Positions 29,230 to 38,370 of a stretch of DNA of 64,000 nt are shown one piece after another. Both the position numbers and the translations under genes were made by a program. Positions within the stretch are counted from its first letter, which is position 1; every line of letters starts with the position of its first letter. Source of the stretch: Nakaseomyces glabratus (lineage: Eukaryota > Ascomycota > Saccharomycetes > Saccharomycetales > Saccharomycetaceae); the NCBI RefSeq assembly GCF_010111755.1, contig NC_088954.1, positions 434,001 to 498,000 of the forward strand, in the 5' to 3' direction. The notes under the pieces were generated by a model. The model was not told where the DNA came from and ran no database searches. It saw nothing but the letters and a program-made list of their open reading frames with translations.

Positions 29230-30660
29230 ATGTCACTATCTGGGAATAACTTTGAGAACCCCCAGAACAATGGAACTTCTAGACTTTTAAAAAATGTACA
29301 AAGACTTGCTTTGAACAATGTCACAAATACAACAGCAGGCCCTCATGTTGGCTTTCTTGGTTCACAATCTCAAGATAACTCTGCATTAAGAAGCTTCAAG
29401 TCATCGATTGCAAACTTAAAGGGTGACTCAGTACCTACTTATAAAGTTAACCCATTGTCTAGACCAGCCTTGGTTAACAATGAAAGAGATTTAACAAAGA
29501 CAAAATTGGGTATACAAGAAGAAAAGGAAACAAGAAACTATGAAGAAAACAAGGAGAATCATGGACCCCAGAAAGGACATTTCACACAGTATGATGAGAG
29601 GGTAGAAGATAAAAATCAGTCAGAATCGACAGTTTCATCACAAACCACAACAGAATCGACGCAAATAACAACGAGTAATGGTGATGATGACCAAACTGAG
29701 GAAGAAAATAGCGAGGATGCTGACTCAAAAAAGAAACGCCCAATTTCTACTATTGTGGAACAAGATATACCCAAAAAGTTCAAGTCATGCAATCGTTTTG
29801 GAACAGAAGAGTACGAATGGGAAGATCTAGATGCTGAGGATGCCAATGACCCTTTCATGGTAAGTGAAGACGTAAACGATATTTTTGAGTATCTTCATCA
29901 GTTGGAAATTGTAACTTTACCAAGAAAGGAGGATCTATACAAGCATAGAAATATTTGCCAGAATAGGGATATATTAGTGAATTGGCTGGTAAAGATACAT
30001 AATAAATTTGGTTTGCTTCCAGAAACACTATATCTAGCGGTAAATTTGATGGATCGTTTTCTTTGCAAAGAATTAGTTCAACTTGATAAATTGCAATTAG
30101 TAGGAACATCGTGTCTCTTTATTGCATCAAAATATGAAGAAGTTTATTCTCCAAGTATTAAGCACTTTGCTTCGGAAACTGACGGAGCATGCACAGAAGA
30201 TGAGATTAAAGAAGGTGAAAAATTTATTCTGAAGACACTAGAATTTAACCTCAACTATCCTAATCCAATGAACTTTTTAAGAAGAATATCAAAAGCTGAT
30301 GATTATGACATCCAATCAAGAACGTTAGCCAAATTTCTACTAGAAATATCACTAGTTGACTTCAGATTCATTGGTGTATTACCATCATTATGCGCAGCTG
30401 CAGCCATGTTCTTATCCAGAAAAATGTTAGGTAAAGGCCAATGGGATGGGAATTTAATACACTATAGCGGTGGATACACAAAAAATCAATTGGCTCCTGT
30501 TTGTGAGATGATTATGGACTATTTAGTTAGCCCTGTTGTTCATGATGAATTCCATAGAAAATACCAATCAAGAAGATTCATGAAAGCATCCATAATATCT
30601 GTTCAGTGGGCTTTAAAGGTCAGGAAAAATGGATACGATATAATGTCACTACATGAGTAA
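29230..30660 (+). CDS. CLB2: B-type mitotic cyclin Clb2 (Clb1/Clb2 type)
   Basis: 476 residues, between S. cerevisiae Clb1 (471) and Clb2 (491). It activates Cdc28 for entry into mitosis, spindle growth and repression of rebudding. Degradation signals are visible: a perfect D-box RLALNNVTN at residues 25-33 and KEN at about 108-110, recognised by APC/C-Cdc20 and Cdh1. An acidic, Ser/Thr-rich spacer follows; the cyclin box begins near residue 240 (ILVNWLVKIHNKFGLLPETLYLAVNLMDRFL) and the C-terminal cyclin fold contains NPMNFLRRISKADDYD and the MFLSRKMLG segment. Convergent with CLB5 as in S. cerevisiae YPR119W-YPR120C. Mcm1-Fkh sites in the long upstream region suggest G2/M transcription. Confidence 0.96.
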   Translation: MSLSGNNFENPQNNGTSRLLKNVQRLALNNVTNTTAGPHVGFLGSQSQDNSALRSFKSSIANLKGDSVPTYKVNPLSRPALVNNERDLTKTKLGIQEEKETRNYEENKENHGPQKGHFTQYDERVEDKNQSESTVSSQTTTESTQITTSNGDDDQTEEENSEDADSKKKRPISTIVEQDIPKKFKSCNRFGTEEYEWEDLDAEDANDPFMVSEDVNDIFEYLHQLEIVTLPRKEDLYKHRNICQNRDILVNWLVKIHNKFGLLPETLYLAVNLMDRFLCKELVQLDKLQLVGTSCLFIASKYEEVYSPSIKHFASETDGACTEDEIKEGEKFILKTLEFNLNYPNPMNFLRRISKADDYDIQSRTLAKFLLEISLVDFRFIGVLPSLCAAAAMFLSRKMLGKGQWDGNLIHYSGGYTKNQLAPVCEMIMDYLVSPVVHDEFHRKYQSRRFMKASIISVQWALKVRKNGYDIMSLHE

Positions 30661-31367
30661 AAAAATCAACAACATACAAAAGAATATTCATGGTTATCTA
30701 AAACATGGAAAGTAACAAGACACCATATAATGAACTGCACCACTAATCATGATCTTCTGCACATATTATGCCTTCGATAAAGTAATATTCACATTTAATT
30801 TTACATTGAATAACCTGCATCTCCTTTTCTTATGATACCCCAAAATGGAAATGATAAACTTACCAACATTGAAATTAACAACAGACTTTTCATGCTGTTA
30901 GTTGACCTTATAAACAAATTACTTCATTCAGACGTCACAAAATAAACTAAATCATAGTTACCAAAGCTTTAAGAAGTTTCTTTTATTTCTAATTTTTTAT
31001 TCAATCTGCATTGATGAGAGAATATTTTCTACTAATCTAATAATAATTTCCTGTTGTTTTAATAATGACCCTTCACTTCGATTTATGACGGGCTGCCCGT
31101 CATTTTACTTCTATGAAAGCATTACTGTGACGCTACCAGTGCAAAATTCATTATATATCGTTACAAACCTTGAACACTCTTTTTAAATGGTTAGCCATAA
31201 TTTTATAATCTAGTTATTAATTAATATGCTATTTTAAAATGCAAATTTTTTCGTAATGTTACAGAGAATCATGAATAATAATATATGTGATCAGGTAAAA
31301 TAGATTAGCTGGGTCACGAAATGCAATGATCTACTAAGAATGGTAAATTTCGTAGTGTAAGAAATCT
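30661..31367. other. CLB2-CLB5 convergent gap with a perfect palindrome
   Basis: 707 bp, strongly AT-rich except for ATGACGGGC-T-GCCCGTCAT at 31085-31103. No ORF or RNA gene recognised. Confidence 0.5.
31085..31103. repeat. 19-bp perfect palindrome (9-bp arms, 1-nt centre)
   Basis: ATGACGGGC T GCCCGTCAT. It stands out as GC-rich in an AT-rich 3'-3' gap. It could be a symmetric protein-binding site or a hairpin; no known factor is assigned. Confidence 0.9.
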
Positions 31368-32567
31368 CTAACAACTGAAAACATTCTCATAATTTCTTTC
31401 CATTTGATCCTTACACCACTTGATAGTTTTGTCATATATAGTGCCCCCTTTAATGCTCTTATATTTATCACATAACGCTGTTAACTTTGTCGCTGGCTGG
31501 GCAATTTCATTAATCATTATTGTGCACAGATTTTGAAAATGATTATCATTTAATGCGTCAATACCTCCACTATAGTGTATAAAAGTGTCATCCCAAATAG
31601 GTGACTCTCTTTTCAAGATCCGTCTCGCTAGAAATATTGCCATGGCGGCGAGTTCTGATGGCTTTTCACCAACAAACTTTGAGGAACATAAGGAGTATTC
31701 TAGGATAAATTTGGCTATCATTCTGCACTCACCATCGTATCCATCAGCCTTTGAAAGTCTTCTCAAAAAATTTAAGGGATTTGGCCAATCTAGGGAGAAT
31801 TTTAATTCTGTCAAAATGAACATCTCGGACACTTTGATATCGTCTTTAGATGCAGCCCCATCAGTGATATATGCATACTCTGATAGTTTGGGCAAATTAA
31901 TTTCCTCAAATTTAGCCGCGATGAATAGCGAAGTGACTGCCAGCAGTTGCAGTTTATTTATATCAACTTTATGCTGTGAAAGAAATCTGTCCATAATGTT
32001 AATGCCCAGATATAATGTCTCAGGATAGCATTGGAATTTGTCATGCACCTCTACAAGCCAATCTACCAGGACTGCTCTTGTTGCGGGTCTTAGATGATAT
32101 TTTGATTTTCTATCTAGCAAGTAATTGTGCATGGGTATTGTATTCTTTTCTCTTTCATATAGGAAATCGAAGATATCATTGGTATATTCGACCACCATGG
32201 CAATATTGTTTTTCTCCTTAGAGTCCAAATCGACCCATTTGATTTGTCTATCTTGCACTTTAGCTCGCTTAATCCTGGATTCCTGGTCTTTCCCTGTAGG
32301 CTCGTCATCGTCAGCATTGTCCTGGAACACTTGCCGTTTCTTGCTGTTGGCCATATATGATGCATCGCTATCCTCTCTTCGTATCCTGCTTGGCTTCCGA
32401 TACATAGGGTGTCTTTTCTTTTCCTGTTCAGTCAGCGGTTGCGCTTTCCTACCACCAGGAAGAGCCCTATTCACCTCTACATTAGTCAACGCTGGCCTAT
32501 CCATCTTCTCGTCTTCAGACGGCTTCCTCTGTGCACTGTCCATCGAGGAAGAACTCATACTGCTCAT
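31368..32567 (-). CDS. CLB5: S-phase B-type cyclin Clb5 (Clb5/Clb6 type)
   Basis: 399 residues, between S. cerevisiae Clb6 (380) and Clb5 (435). With Cdc28 it fires replication origins and prevents re-replication. The N-terminus is Ser-rich and carries a D-box-like RPALTNVEVN starting at residue 24, followed by a basic KKRHPMYRKPSRIRRE stretch. The cyclin box starts near residue 165 (AVLVDWLVEVHDKFQCYPETLYLGINIMDRFLSQ); the C-terminal fold has NPLNFLRRLSKADGYD and MAIFLARRIL. The Ser/Met run at the start offers only one reasonable ATG. Three ACGCGT boxes upstream suggest MBF-driven G1/S transcription, as for S. cerevisiae CLB5/CLB6. Confidence 0.94.
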   Translation of the reverse strand: MSSMSSSSMDSAQRKPSEDEKMDRPALTNVEVNRALPGGRKAQPLTEQEKKRHPMYRKPSRIRREDSDASYMANSKKRQVFQDNADDDEPTGKDQESRIKRAKVQDRQIKWVDLDSKEKNNIAMVVEYTNDIFDFLYEREKNTIPMHNYLLDRKSKYHLRPATRAVLVDWLVEVHDKFQCYPETLYLGINIMDRFLSQHKVDINKLQLLAVTSLFIAAKFEEINLPKLSEYAYITDGAASKDDIKVSEMFILTELKFSLDWPNPLNFLRRLSKADGYDGECRMIAKFILEYSLCSSKFVGEKPSELAAMAIFLARRILKRESPIWDDTFIHYSGGIDALNDNHFQNLCTIMINEIAQPATKLTALCDKYKSIKGGTIYDKTIKWCKDQMERNYENVFSC

Positions 32568-32831
32568 AATATCCCAATCCTCCGTATAAGTTTGTGTTTA
32601 GCTTGGTACTTGAGCACAGCTTCCCTGTATTGACGGTAATCGACAACAGTTCTTTAAACCTCCCATACATATATATCAAAAACGAAAGGGTTTGGCAAGA
32701 GATCCTTCTATCGCATATAGGTCCAACACGAAAACCTGCAGATCTATGTGTGTAGCACTACAGAATACTGTTGTGTAGTAAATATAGAAAAATATAACCT
32801 TCTTGGGCCTGGAGAGGATCTGTGCATCGCG

Positions 32832-33012
32832 ACGCGTCTACGAACAGTACGTGGAGAACTGTTCTCGAATACCATACAGTAATTGGGAGGGAAGCTAACA
32901 CAAAATTCCCAGTTGCGACGCGTCGGCTTGTTGGTTTGTTATTATTGTTTACTCGAAAATGTGTGGGAAAAAAATCACAAAAAAAAAAAAATAAAAAATT
33001 CACTTTACGCGT
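32832..33012 (-). promoter_or_regulatory. Cluster of three MCB (ACGCGT) boxes upstream of CLB5
   Basis: ACGCGT at 32832-32837, 32918-32923 and 33007-33012, i.e. about 265, 351 and 440 bp before the CLB5 ATG, at nearly regular ~86-89-bp spacing. The first two share the extended CGACGCGTC. ACGCGT is the site for MBF (Mbp1-Swi6), which drives S-phase cyclins at G1/S in S. cerevisiae. Confidence 0.75.
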
Positions 33013-33063
33013 CGCTTTCTGAGGACCGAAAGTGAAATTTAAGAGGAAAACGCCAAAAAAATA

Positions 33064-33135
33064 AGCTCGCACTCAGGTTCGAACTAAGGACCAACAGATT
33101 TGCAATCTGCTGCGCTACCACTGCGCCATACGAGC
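33064..33135 (-). tRNA. tC(GCA): tRNA-Cys (GCA)
   Basis: 72 nt on the minus strand: GCTCGTA acceptor paired with TGCGAGC, D-arm GGCGCAGTGGTAGCGC, anticodon stem CAGAT/ATCTG around TGCAA (GCA), T-arm beginning AGTTCGAACCT. No intron. Same isoacceptor and similar place as I recall in S. cerevisiae between CLB5 and AXL1. Confidence 0.95.
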
Positions 33136-33667
33136 ATATGTTGTTATTGGTGTTCTCTCACGAAAGTTGTGTACTTGAGTGCTTTTGTGAAATTGCATGG
33201 GTATCCCGTTGCATAATATACAGCACATGCAACATGCTCACTATTCCGGCTCATAGACCAAGCCCTTGAACGTTAATCATCATAAATGGTTTGCTTATCA
33301 CACCAACGGGTTGTAGAACGGGCTTTAGGTCTCTCGAATGGAGCAAGCAACGGAGATGTGATGCACTAGATAACCAGGTACTCGATCAACAATGCGGGGC
33401 AGGGGGAGGGTGACGGATATAACCTCTATTGTAATCCCTATTGCTTAAAAAGAATTCTGCTGTACATCACATATGTCCTTTCAACAAAGGAAAGCAGTGC
33501 ACCCAATCTTATTAGAAACATAAAATGCGATCACACAACTACTCAAATGGAAAAGGGACGCTTTTGAGGTTTGATGTCTATATAAGAGCAAAAGGGCCCT
33601 GTGTAACAATAAGGATAAATCTCTTTTTGCCATATGTAATTCTAGTAATTGTAATTGGAGCAGAACA

Positions 33668-36600
33668 ATGATCACTGACGTAAAAAAATTCTGGGTGCCT
33701 TTTTATGTGCCTCTGTTGCACATGAATAGAGCCTATAAGCTTATCCAATTGCCTAATGGTATAAATGTTGTAATTATCTCGGATGCTGAGGAGAACTACA
33801 ACAGTTGCTCTTTGACAGTAGCTGCAGGGTCTCATAACGACCCCGCGACCGTGCCGGGGCTGGCTCATTTATGTGAGCACATGATTTTAGCCGCTGGATC
33901 AAGCAATCACCCAACCCCTGGTCTTTTCCACAGTCTCATCGCCAAATACAATGGGGATATGAATGCCTATACTACGGGTGAGCAAACGAGTTTCTATTTC
34001 CAAGTGCCACAGGTTGCTAATAGTGAGGGTACGTTGGCGTTCGAAGAATTGCTTTCTGTGTTCTCATCAGCTTTCAAGTTCCCATTGTTCACTTCTTCTG
34101 TCTTGAACAAAGAGATTTACGCTATACAAAGTGAGCATGAAAATAACAAGACTAACCCTGGTAAAGTGCTATACCAGGCTACTAGACTATTGGCCAACAA
34201 GAATCACCCTTTTAGCAGGTTTTGTACTGGTGATATGAATACCTTAAAGACCTTCCCTTCCACTGAAAACATAAATATAAGAAAAGAACTCATATCGTAT
34301 TTCAATGATAATTTCTACGGGGAGAATATTACTTTGTGTGTGAGGGGTCCTCAATCATTGAATCATTTGGTTAAGCTATGCATGCAGAACTTTAATGATA
34401 TTAAACCGCTACCGGTGCTACCAACGGCAATCGGTAACAACAGGGACAGTGACACTGAGTTATTTGAGGAAACTCTCAAGCGATTAAACATTTTATATGA
34501 TGTCTGGGCCCCCCGTTACACAAGTCTACCTTGTTTCCATATTGGCTATAAAAACAATGTGATTTTGGTGAACTCCGACATGGAACAAAGTTTTAGAATA
34601 GTTATCCCGTTAATTACCAATGACACCCGAGAAGATGCGATTTTTACTGAAGTATTTACCAACATATGTGTTGAGTTATTGGGTAATGAGGAAGTTGGCT
34701 CTTTCTGTCACTTTCTGAAAGAAATTAGTTGGGTTAGAGAATGCTATGTGTACCGTTCGGAGTTTGCTGTAGGTGCCGCTGGAATTGTTCTTGAGTTTAA
34801 ATGTTTCGATACTGGGTTTTCCCAGATAGAAAATATTGTTAATGTTCTGTTTCAGACATTGATTCCAATGTACTTAAATATGCCATCTGATGACCTTGCT
34901 AGATTCATCAAAGAACAAACTATAATAGAAACTATTGATTTCATGTACACTTGGAAACATCTTAGTCCGATGGAGGAGTCCTCTGATTTGAGTATGCAGC
35001 TACAAAAAGATTTGCATAACAGAGGTATTAAATACTTGTTGATGAAATCACCAAGCTTCTTACACAACTATGAGGAAATGTCAAAAACTGAGAAATTACA
35101 CTACTGGCCTTTGATAGTTGAGAAGTTCAAAGTGTTTTTAAGAAGACATATGATATTACCTAACGCTAAGGTTATTATTCCTACCTCAGAGCCATTTACC
35201 AAAACTGTAAGAAACTTGTTCAAAAATGCTCAACAAATGGAAGTTACAAGTGAGACGGATCCCTACTATGAATTTAATTATTCTGTTTATTCAGTGAGCT
35301 TCCCAGAATCCCGTGTTATTTTTCCTTATCAGTTTTCTTTTCCTGGACCCAATGAGTTCATTCCACCAAAATACCGCAACCTGGATACACTATTGGAGAT
35401 GCTATTCGGAATCTCAGAGAGAGCAAATTTCTCACCATTAAGACCTATAGTTAGGCTGAAAAATTCAAGAGCACGATCTGCACCTAAATTAGTGCATCAA
35501 ACTGAAGACGTAGAGATATGGACGGCCAATATAGTAGATGGAATATTCAGTAAAGTAGTGAACGCCGACATCAAGAGCTATGTGACCATAAAGATAGTAA
35601 ATCAGTGTATTCGCCCCACCCCAATATCTTCATTACATTTGGGGATGATGGTAGAAATAATGAACATGTTTCTCCTGCCACGACTCTACTCTTGCACAAA
35701 GCTTGGTTTTTCTTTCCACTTGCAAGCCGCCCTGGATGGCTCCATGTCCTTTGATATCGTAGTAACTGGTATCATGGCAGGAATTATCAAGATTCTTGAG
35801 AAAGTAACCGATCTTATCGAGATAATTGTGACCAAGCCGGGGTATATCCTTACAAATGCATTTATCAGGAAAGCAAGAGTAGCCATTAGGTCGAGATATG
35901 AAGCTGCTACTAAGGGGAGTTCGGTCAAGATAGGCACTACAGGTCTATTGGTTGATCTGGAACCCCACGTATGGAGCTTTGAGGAGCGTGTAGATGCATT
36001 AGAAGAGAGCGATATCGAAGTGTTTTTCCAATTTATCAATACATTCTTCCGAACACACAAGCATACCAAAGTATTTGCGCAGAGTAGTAGCACGTCTAAC
36101 ATAGACAAGATTGCTAGATATGTTGTCCAGCGTATAGTGACACCGGGAATCCCAGAAGGCAATGATGCATTGGTTGAGTGTGTACGTGACGATGGTCACA
36201 CAAGGATGCTAAAACCGGGTGAAGAGAGGCATATCAAGCTTATCGGTAGAGATAATGATCCGAACAATTGTGTATTCAGTTATCTGGAGATGGCCCCATT
36301 GGAAGGGATATCATTAAAGCAGTATCGGATGATTGAGTTTACTGATTACTTATTTCAGTTGACGTTGGTTCCCGAGTTGAGAAACAAGAGACAAGTTGGT
36401 TATGCAGTTGACGGTGGTCTTGTTATATTAAATAATGTTGTTGGTGTCAATGTTGTGGTTGTGTCCAGTACATCACCAGAGCACATAGAGCAAGAGATAG
36501 AATCGTACTATGCGCATGTCCGTCAATATCTGTCTGACAACGTTGACCAAATATGGAGAGACTATAGCAAAATTATCAATGACCGGGACCCATTGATGTA

Positions 36601-37213
36601 TCTTCTAGACCATGACGTGTGGTACAACATCGAGCGGGAGAACAGCGACATACCAGAGTACAGCAGAGACCATGTTGCCAACTGCCAACGAGTATTCAAA
36701 TATAAGGATCTTATCGAGTTGTTAGTGGTAGATACACCTATTAGCGGCCGGCACCCGGACTATACACCTCCCTTCAGCATGCAAGAATACTTGCAATTCC
36801 TTGACAGTAGTATTGGCACCTACAAACACAAACGTCATCACAACGGCACCAGATCTGTTAGCGTGTGGGTGTATAGTCCCATGGACAAACGGGACGTATT
36901 CCAAAGACAGGTCAAGTATCAACTCGAGAGCTTCTTGAAGTTGAAGGGCCTTGTGATTCCAGAGAGAGACCTAGCGGATATCATAAGGGAAGCCGGCGGG
37001 AAACAGACCACAATGTTCAAGCTCTTGTACAGACGATTCAAGCGGCAGAACGAGGCCGGCAAGTTCGTAAACTCCGTAGCAACCGAGACGTTCAAGTCAA
37101 TACTGCACATACCTTCGAAGACCACCGCGCAGGCGAAGACCACATCGAAGACCACATCGAAATCCAGATCAGCAGCGGTAACGGAGACAACTGCCACAAT
37201 ACCCGCATCTTAA
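33668..37213 (+). CDS. AXL1: M16-family metalloprotease Axl1 (a-factor processing, haploid bud-site selection)
   Basis: 1181 residues (S. cerevisiae Axl1 1208). Insulin-degrading-enzyme relative that makes the last N-terminal cut of a-factor precursor and, separately, directs axial budding in haploids. The inverted zinc motif HXXEH is intact: H67-L-C-E70-H71 in GLAHLCEHMILAAGSS, with the distal Glu ligand in SEHE at about residue 156. Other family segments: TTGEQTSFYFQVP near 100, FSRFCTGDMNTL near 180, ENITLCVRGPQS, and in the C-terminal half LTLVPELRNKRQVGYAVDGG, the IDE-type substrate-binding region. The tail is Lys/Thr/Ser rich (TTAQAKTTSKTTSKS) and not conserved. Intact catalytic residues argue for an active protease. 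Confidence 0.95.
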   Translation: MITDVKKFWVPFYVPLLHMNRAYKLIQLPNGINVVIISDAEENYNSCSLTVAAGSHNDPATVPGLAHLCEHMILAAGSSNHPTPGLFHSLIAKYNGDMNAYTTGEQTSFYFQVPQVANSEGTLAFEELLSVFSSAFKFPLFTSSVLNKEIYAIQSEHENNKTNPGKVLYQATRLLANKNHPFSRFCTGDMNTLKTFPSTENINIRKELISYFNDNFYGENITLCVRGPQSLNHLVKLCMQNFNDIKPLPVLPTAIGNNRDSDTELFEETLKRLNILYDVWAPRYTSLPCFHIGYKNNVILVNSDMEQSFRIVIPLITNDTREDAIFTEVFTNICVELLGNEEVGSFCHFLKEISWVRECYVYRSEFAVGAAGIVLEFKCFDTGFSQIENIVNVLFQTLIPMYLNMPSDDLARFIKEQTIIETIDFMYTWKHLSPMEESSDLSMQLQKDLHNRGIKYLLMKSPSFLHNYEEMSKTEKLHYWPLIVEKFKVFLRRHMILPNAKVIIPTSEPFTKTVRNLFKNAQQMEVTSETDPYYEFNYSVYSVSFPESRVIFPYQFSFPGPNEFIPPKYRNLDTLLEMLFGISERANFSPLRPIVRLKNSRARSAPKLVHQTEDVEIWTANIVDGIFSKVVNADIKSYVTIKIVNQCIRPTPISSLHLGMMVEIMNMFLLPRLYSCTKLGFSFHLQAALDGSMSFDIVVTGIMAGIIKILEKVTDLIEIIVTKPGYILTNAFIRKARVAIRSRYEAATKGSSVKIGTTGLLVDLEPHVWSFEERVDALEESDIEVFFQFINTFFRTHKHTKVFAQSSSTSNIDKIARYVVQRIVTPGIPEGNDALVECVRDDGHTRMLKPGEERHIKLIGRDNDPNNCVFSYLEMAPLEGISLKQYRMIEFTDYLFQLTLVPELRNKRQVGYAVDGGLVILNNVVGVNVVVVSSTSPEHIEQEIESYYAHVRQYLSDNVDQIWRDYSKIINDRDPLMYLLDHDVWYNIERENSDIPEYSRDHVANCQRVFKYKDLIELLVVDTPISGRHPDYTPPFSMQEYLQFLDSSIGTYKHKRHHNGTRSVSVWVYSPMDKRDVFQRQVKYQLESFLKLKGLVIPERDLADIIREAGGKQTTMFKLLYRRFKRQNEAGKFVNSVATETFKSILHIPSKTTAQAKTTSKTTSKSRSAAVTETTATIPAS

Positions 37214-37369
37214 ACGAATTAAGACATATAAGAAAGAAAAAGAAACGCGCCGCAAATGTGACTTAAACAAGGAAGCACGATCCAGAACAAATTGCAGACG
37301 ATAACCGCAGGAGCAACCGCAGATCACTTGCCTCCTTCTCTTTTCCAAATTAGGATAATTACAAGTATA

Positions 37370-37923
37370 TTTGCTCACACAGAGCAGAAGCACACCTGCT
37401 TTATCTCGCGTGATTCACACTTAAACCCACGCACGGAGAGGCCTTCCACCATCCATCCGTGCAACCTGCCCTGCCCCTGCTCTGCCCCTTCCCCTTCCCC
37501 CCTCATGCTGCGACTCCCCCCCCCACTGCAGTCACTGAGAAGATATGCGCAGCCGTGAGCACAAAGTGACAATCCTATAATTGCTCATTATAGCACTACA
37601 CGAGCGTGGGCTGTAGAAAGTACTGAGAGAACGCATGCAGAGAGAATAAGATGAGCCTACGGAGGTTGTACGGACCATGGCAGGGAGGCTGGCTTTCCCC
37701 CTCGAGACTAGAGGCAAGGATAGATTGGCAGTTTCCTTCGAGTCGGCTGCAACAGCTGCAACAATTCTAAGTGGACAAAAGAAAGAACAGAGCGCAGACA
37801 AAAAGCATTGAGCACAATAGGATAAGCCAGAGTTACTGGGACAAAGAAACCTCATTCTTTCGAGGATTGGATGAATGGAAGTCATGGAATGGATAATGGT
37901 GAATAGAAAAGAATATTTGCTCA
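37370..37923 (+). promoter_or_regulatory. Two Mac1-type copper-response elements
   Basis: TTTGCTCA at 37370-37377 and 37916-37923, both within TATTTGCTCA. This is the Mac1 consensus (TTTGCTCA) of S. cerevisiae CTR1, FRE1 and CTR3, where Mac1 activates under copper limitation. They lie about 760 and 214 bp before the CTR1 ATG. Confidence 0.7.
37474..37524 (-). other. G-quadruplex-capable tract
   Basis: Plus strand C-runs of 4, 4, 4 and 6 at 37474-37502, with loops of 7, 2 and 2, then a run of nine Cs at 37516-37524. On the minus strand this meets the G3+N1-7 rule for four consecutive tracts. It lies between AXL1 and CTR1, within about 100 bp of the upstream Mac1 element. Confidence 0.7.
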
Positions 37924-38136
37924 AGTTGACATTCACCTGGAAGAAAAAAAACAGGTCCCTCTCTATGCTGTCAAAAAAAAATTTTGTTGGCCCCGAGAAA
38001 GCTCATATATATAAGTGAATTGTATTCTTGAGATCTATCAAAAAAAAAAAAAGACGCTTGGTTATAAGCCACAAAAAGTACCTTACTCCAACAAATCTCC
38101 CCACTTCTGCAGATCAGAATAATAAAATATAGAGCT

Positions 38137-38370
38137 ATGTCTTCGATGTCTTCTATGTCTTCGATGTCTTCTATGATGTCGTCCATGATGTCGTCCATGA
38201 TGTCGATGTCAATGTCGATGTCGACGTCGTCTGGAAGTATGGGATCGATGTCTATGTCGATGCCATCCTCGATGTCAATGTCGATGTCAATGCACTCTGG
38301 TATGTCTATGGATATGCCTATGTCGATGTCTATGTCGATGCCATCCTCCATGTCGATGGCAATGGACATG
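38137..38370 (+). repeat. Tandem Met/Ser-coding repeats in CTR1
   Basis: Degenerate 6- to 9-bp units (TCGATGTCT, TCGTCCATGATG, TCGATGTCAATG) repeated across about 230 bp. They encode the Met/Ser copper-binding domain and make the antisense strand read as repeated Asp-Ile, which explains a spurious antisense ORF. Confidence 0.85.

Larger units (their letters stand above)
32568..33667. other. CLB5-AXL1 intergenic region with tRNA-Cys and MCB boxes
   Basis: 1.1 kb divergent promoter space. It contains three MCB boxes toward CLB5, poly(A)/T tracts (32970-33000), tRNA-Cys, an SCB-like CACGAAA at 33159-33165 and, near AXL1, a TACATCA half-site (33473-33479). No additional gene seen. Confidence 0.5.
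37214..38136. other. AXL1-CTR1 intergenic region (CTR1 promoter)
   Basis: 923 bp. Contains two TATTTGCTCA copper-response elements, a C-rich strand with G-quadruplex potential (37474-37524), poly(A) tracts, and a TATATATAA box at 38006-38014 about 123 bp before the CTR1 ATG. The ORFs here overlap the C-rich tract and lack support. Confidence 0.55.

Noticed and set aside
31585..32589. Plus-strand ORFs of about 150 codons within CLB5
   Set aside because: Antisense to a well-matched cyclin gene, not ATG-supported by any homology.
33473..33479. TACATCA as an a1-alpha2 operator for AXL1
   Set aside because: Only one half-site; the matching TCATGT half at the required spacing is not there, although haploid-specific control would be expected.
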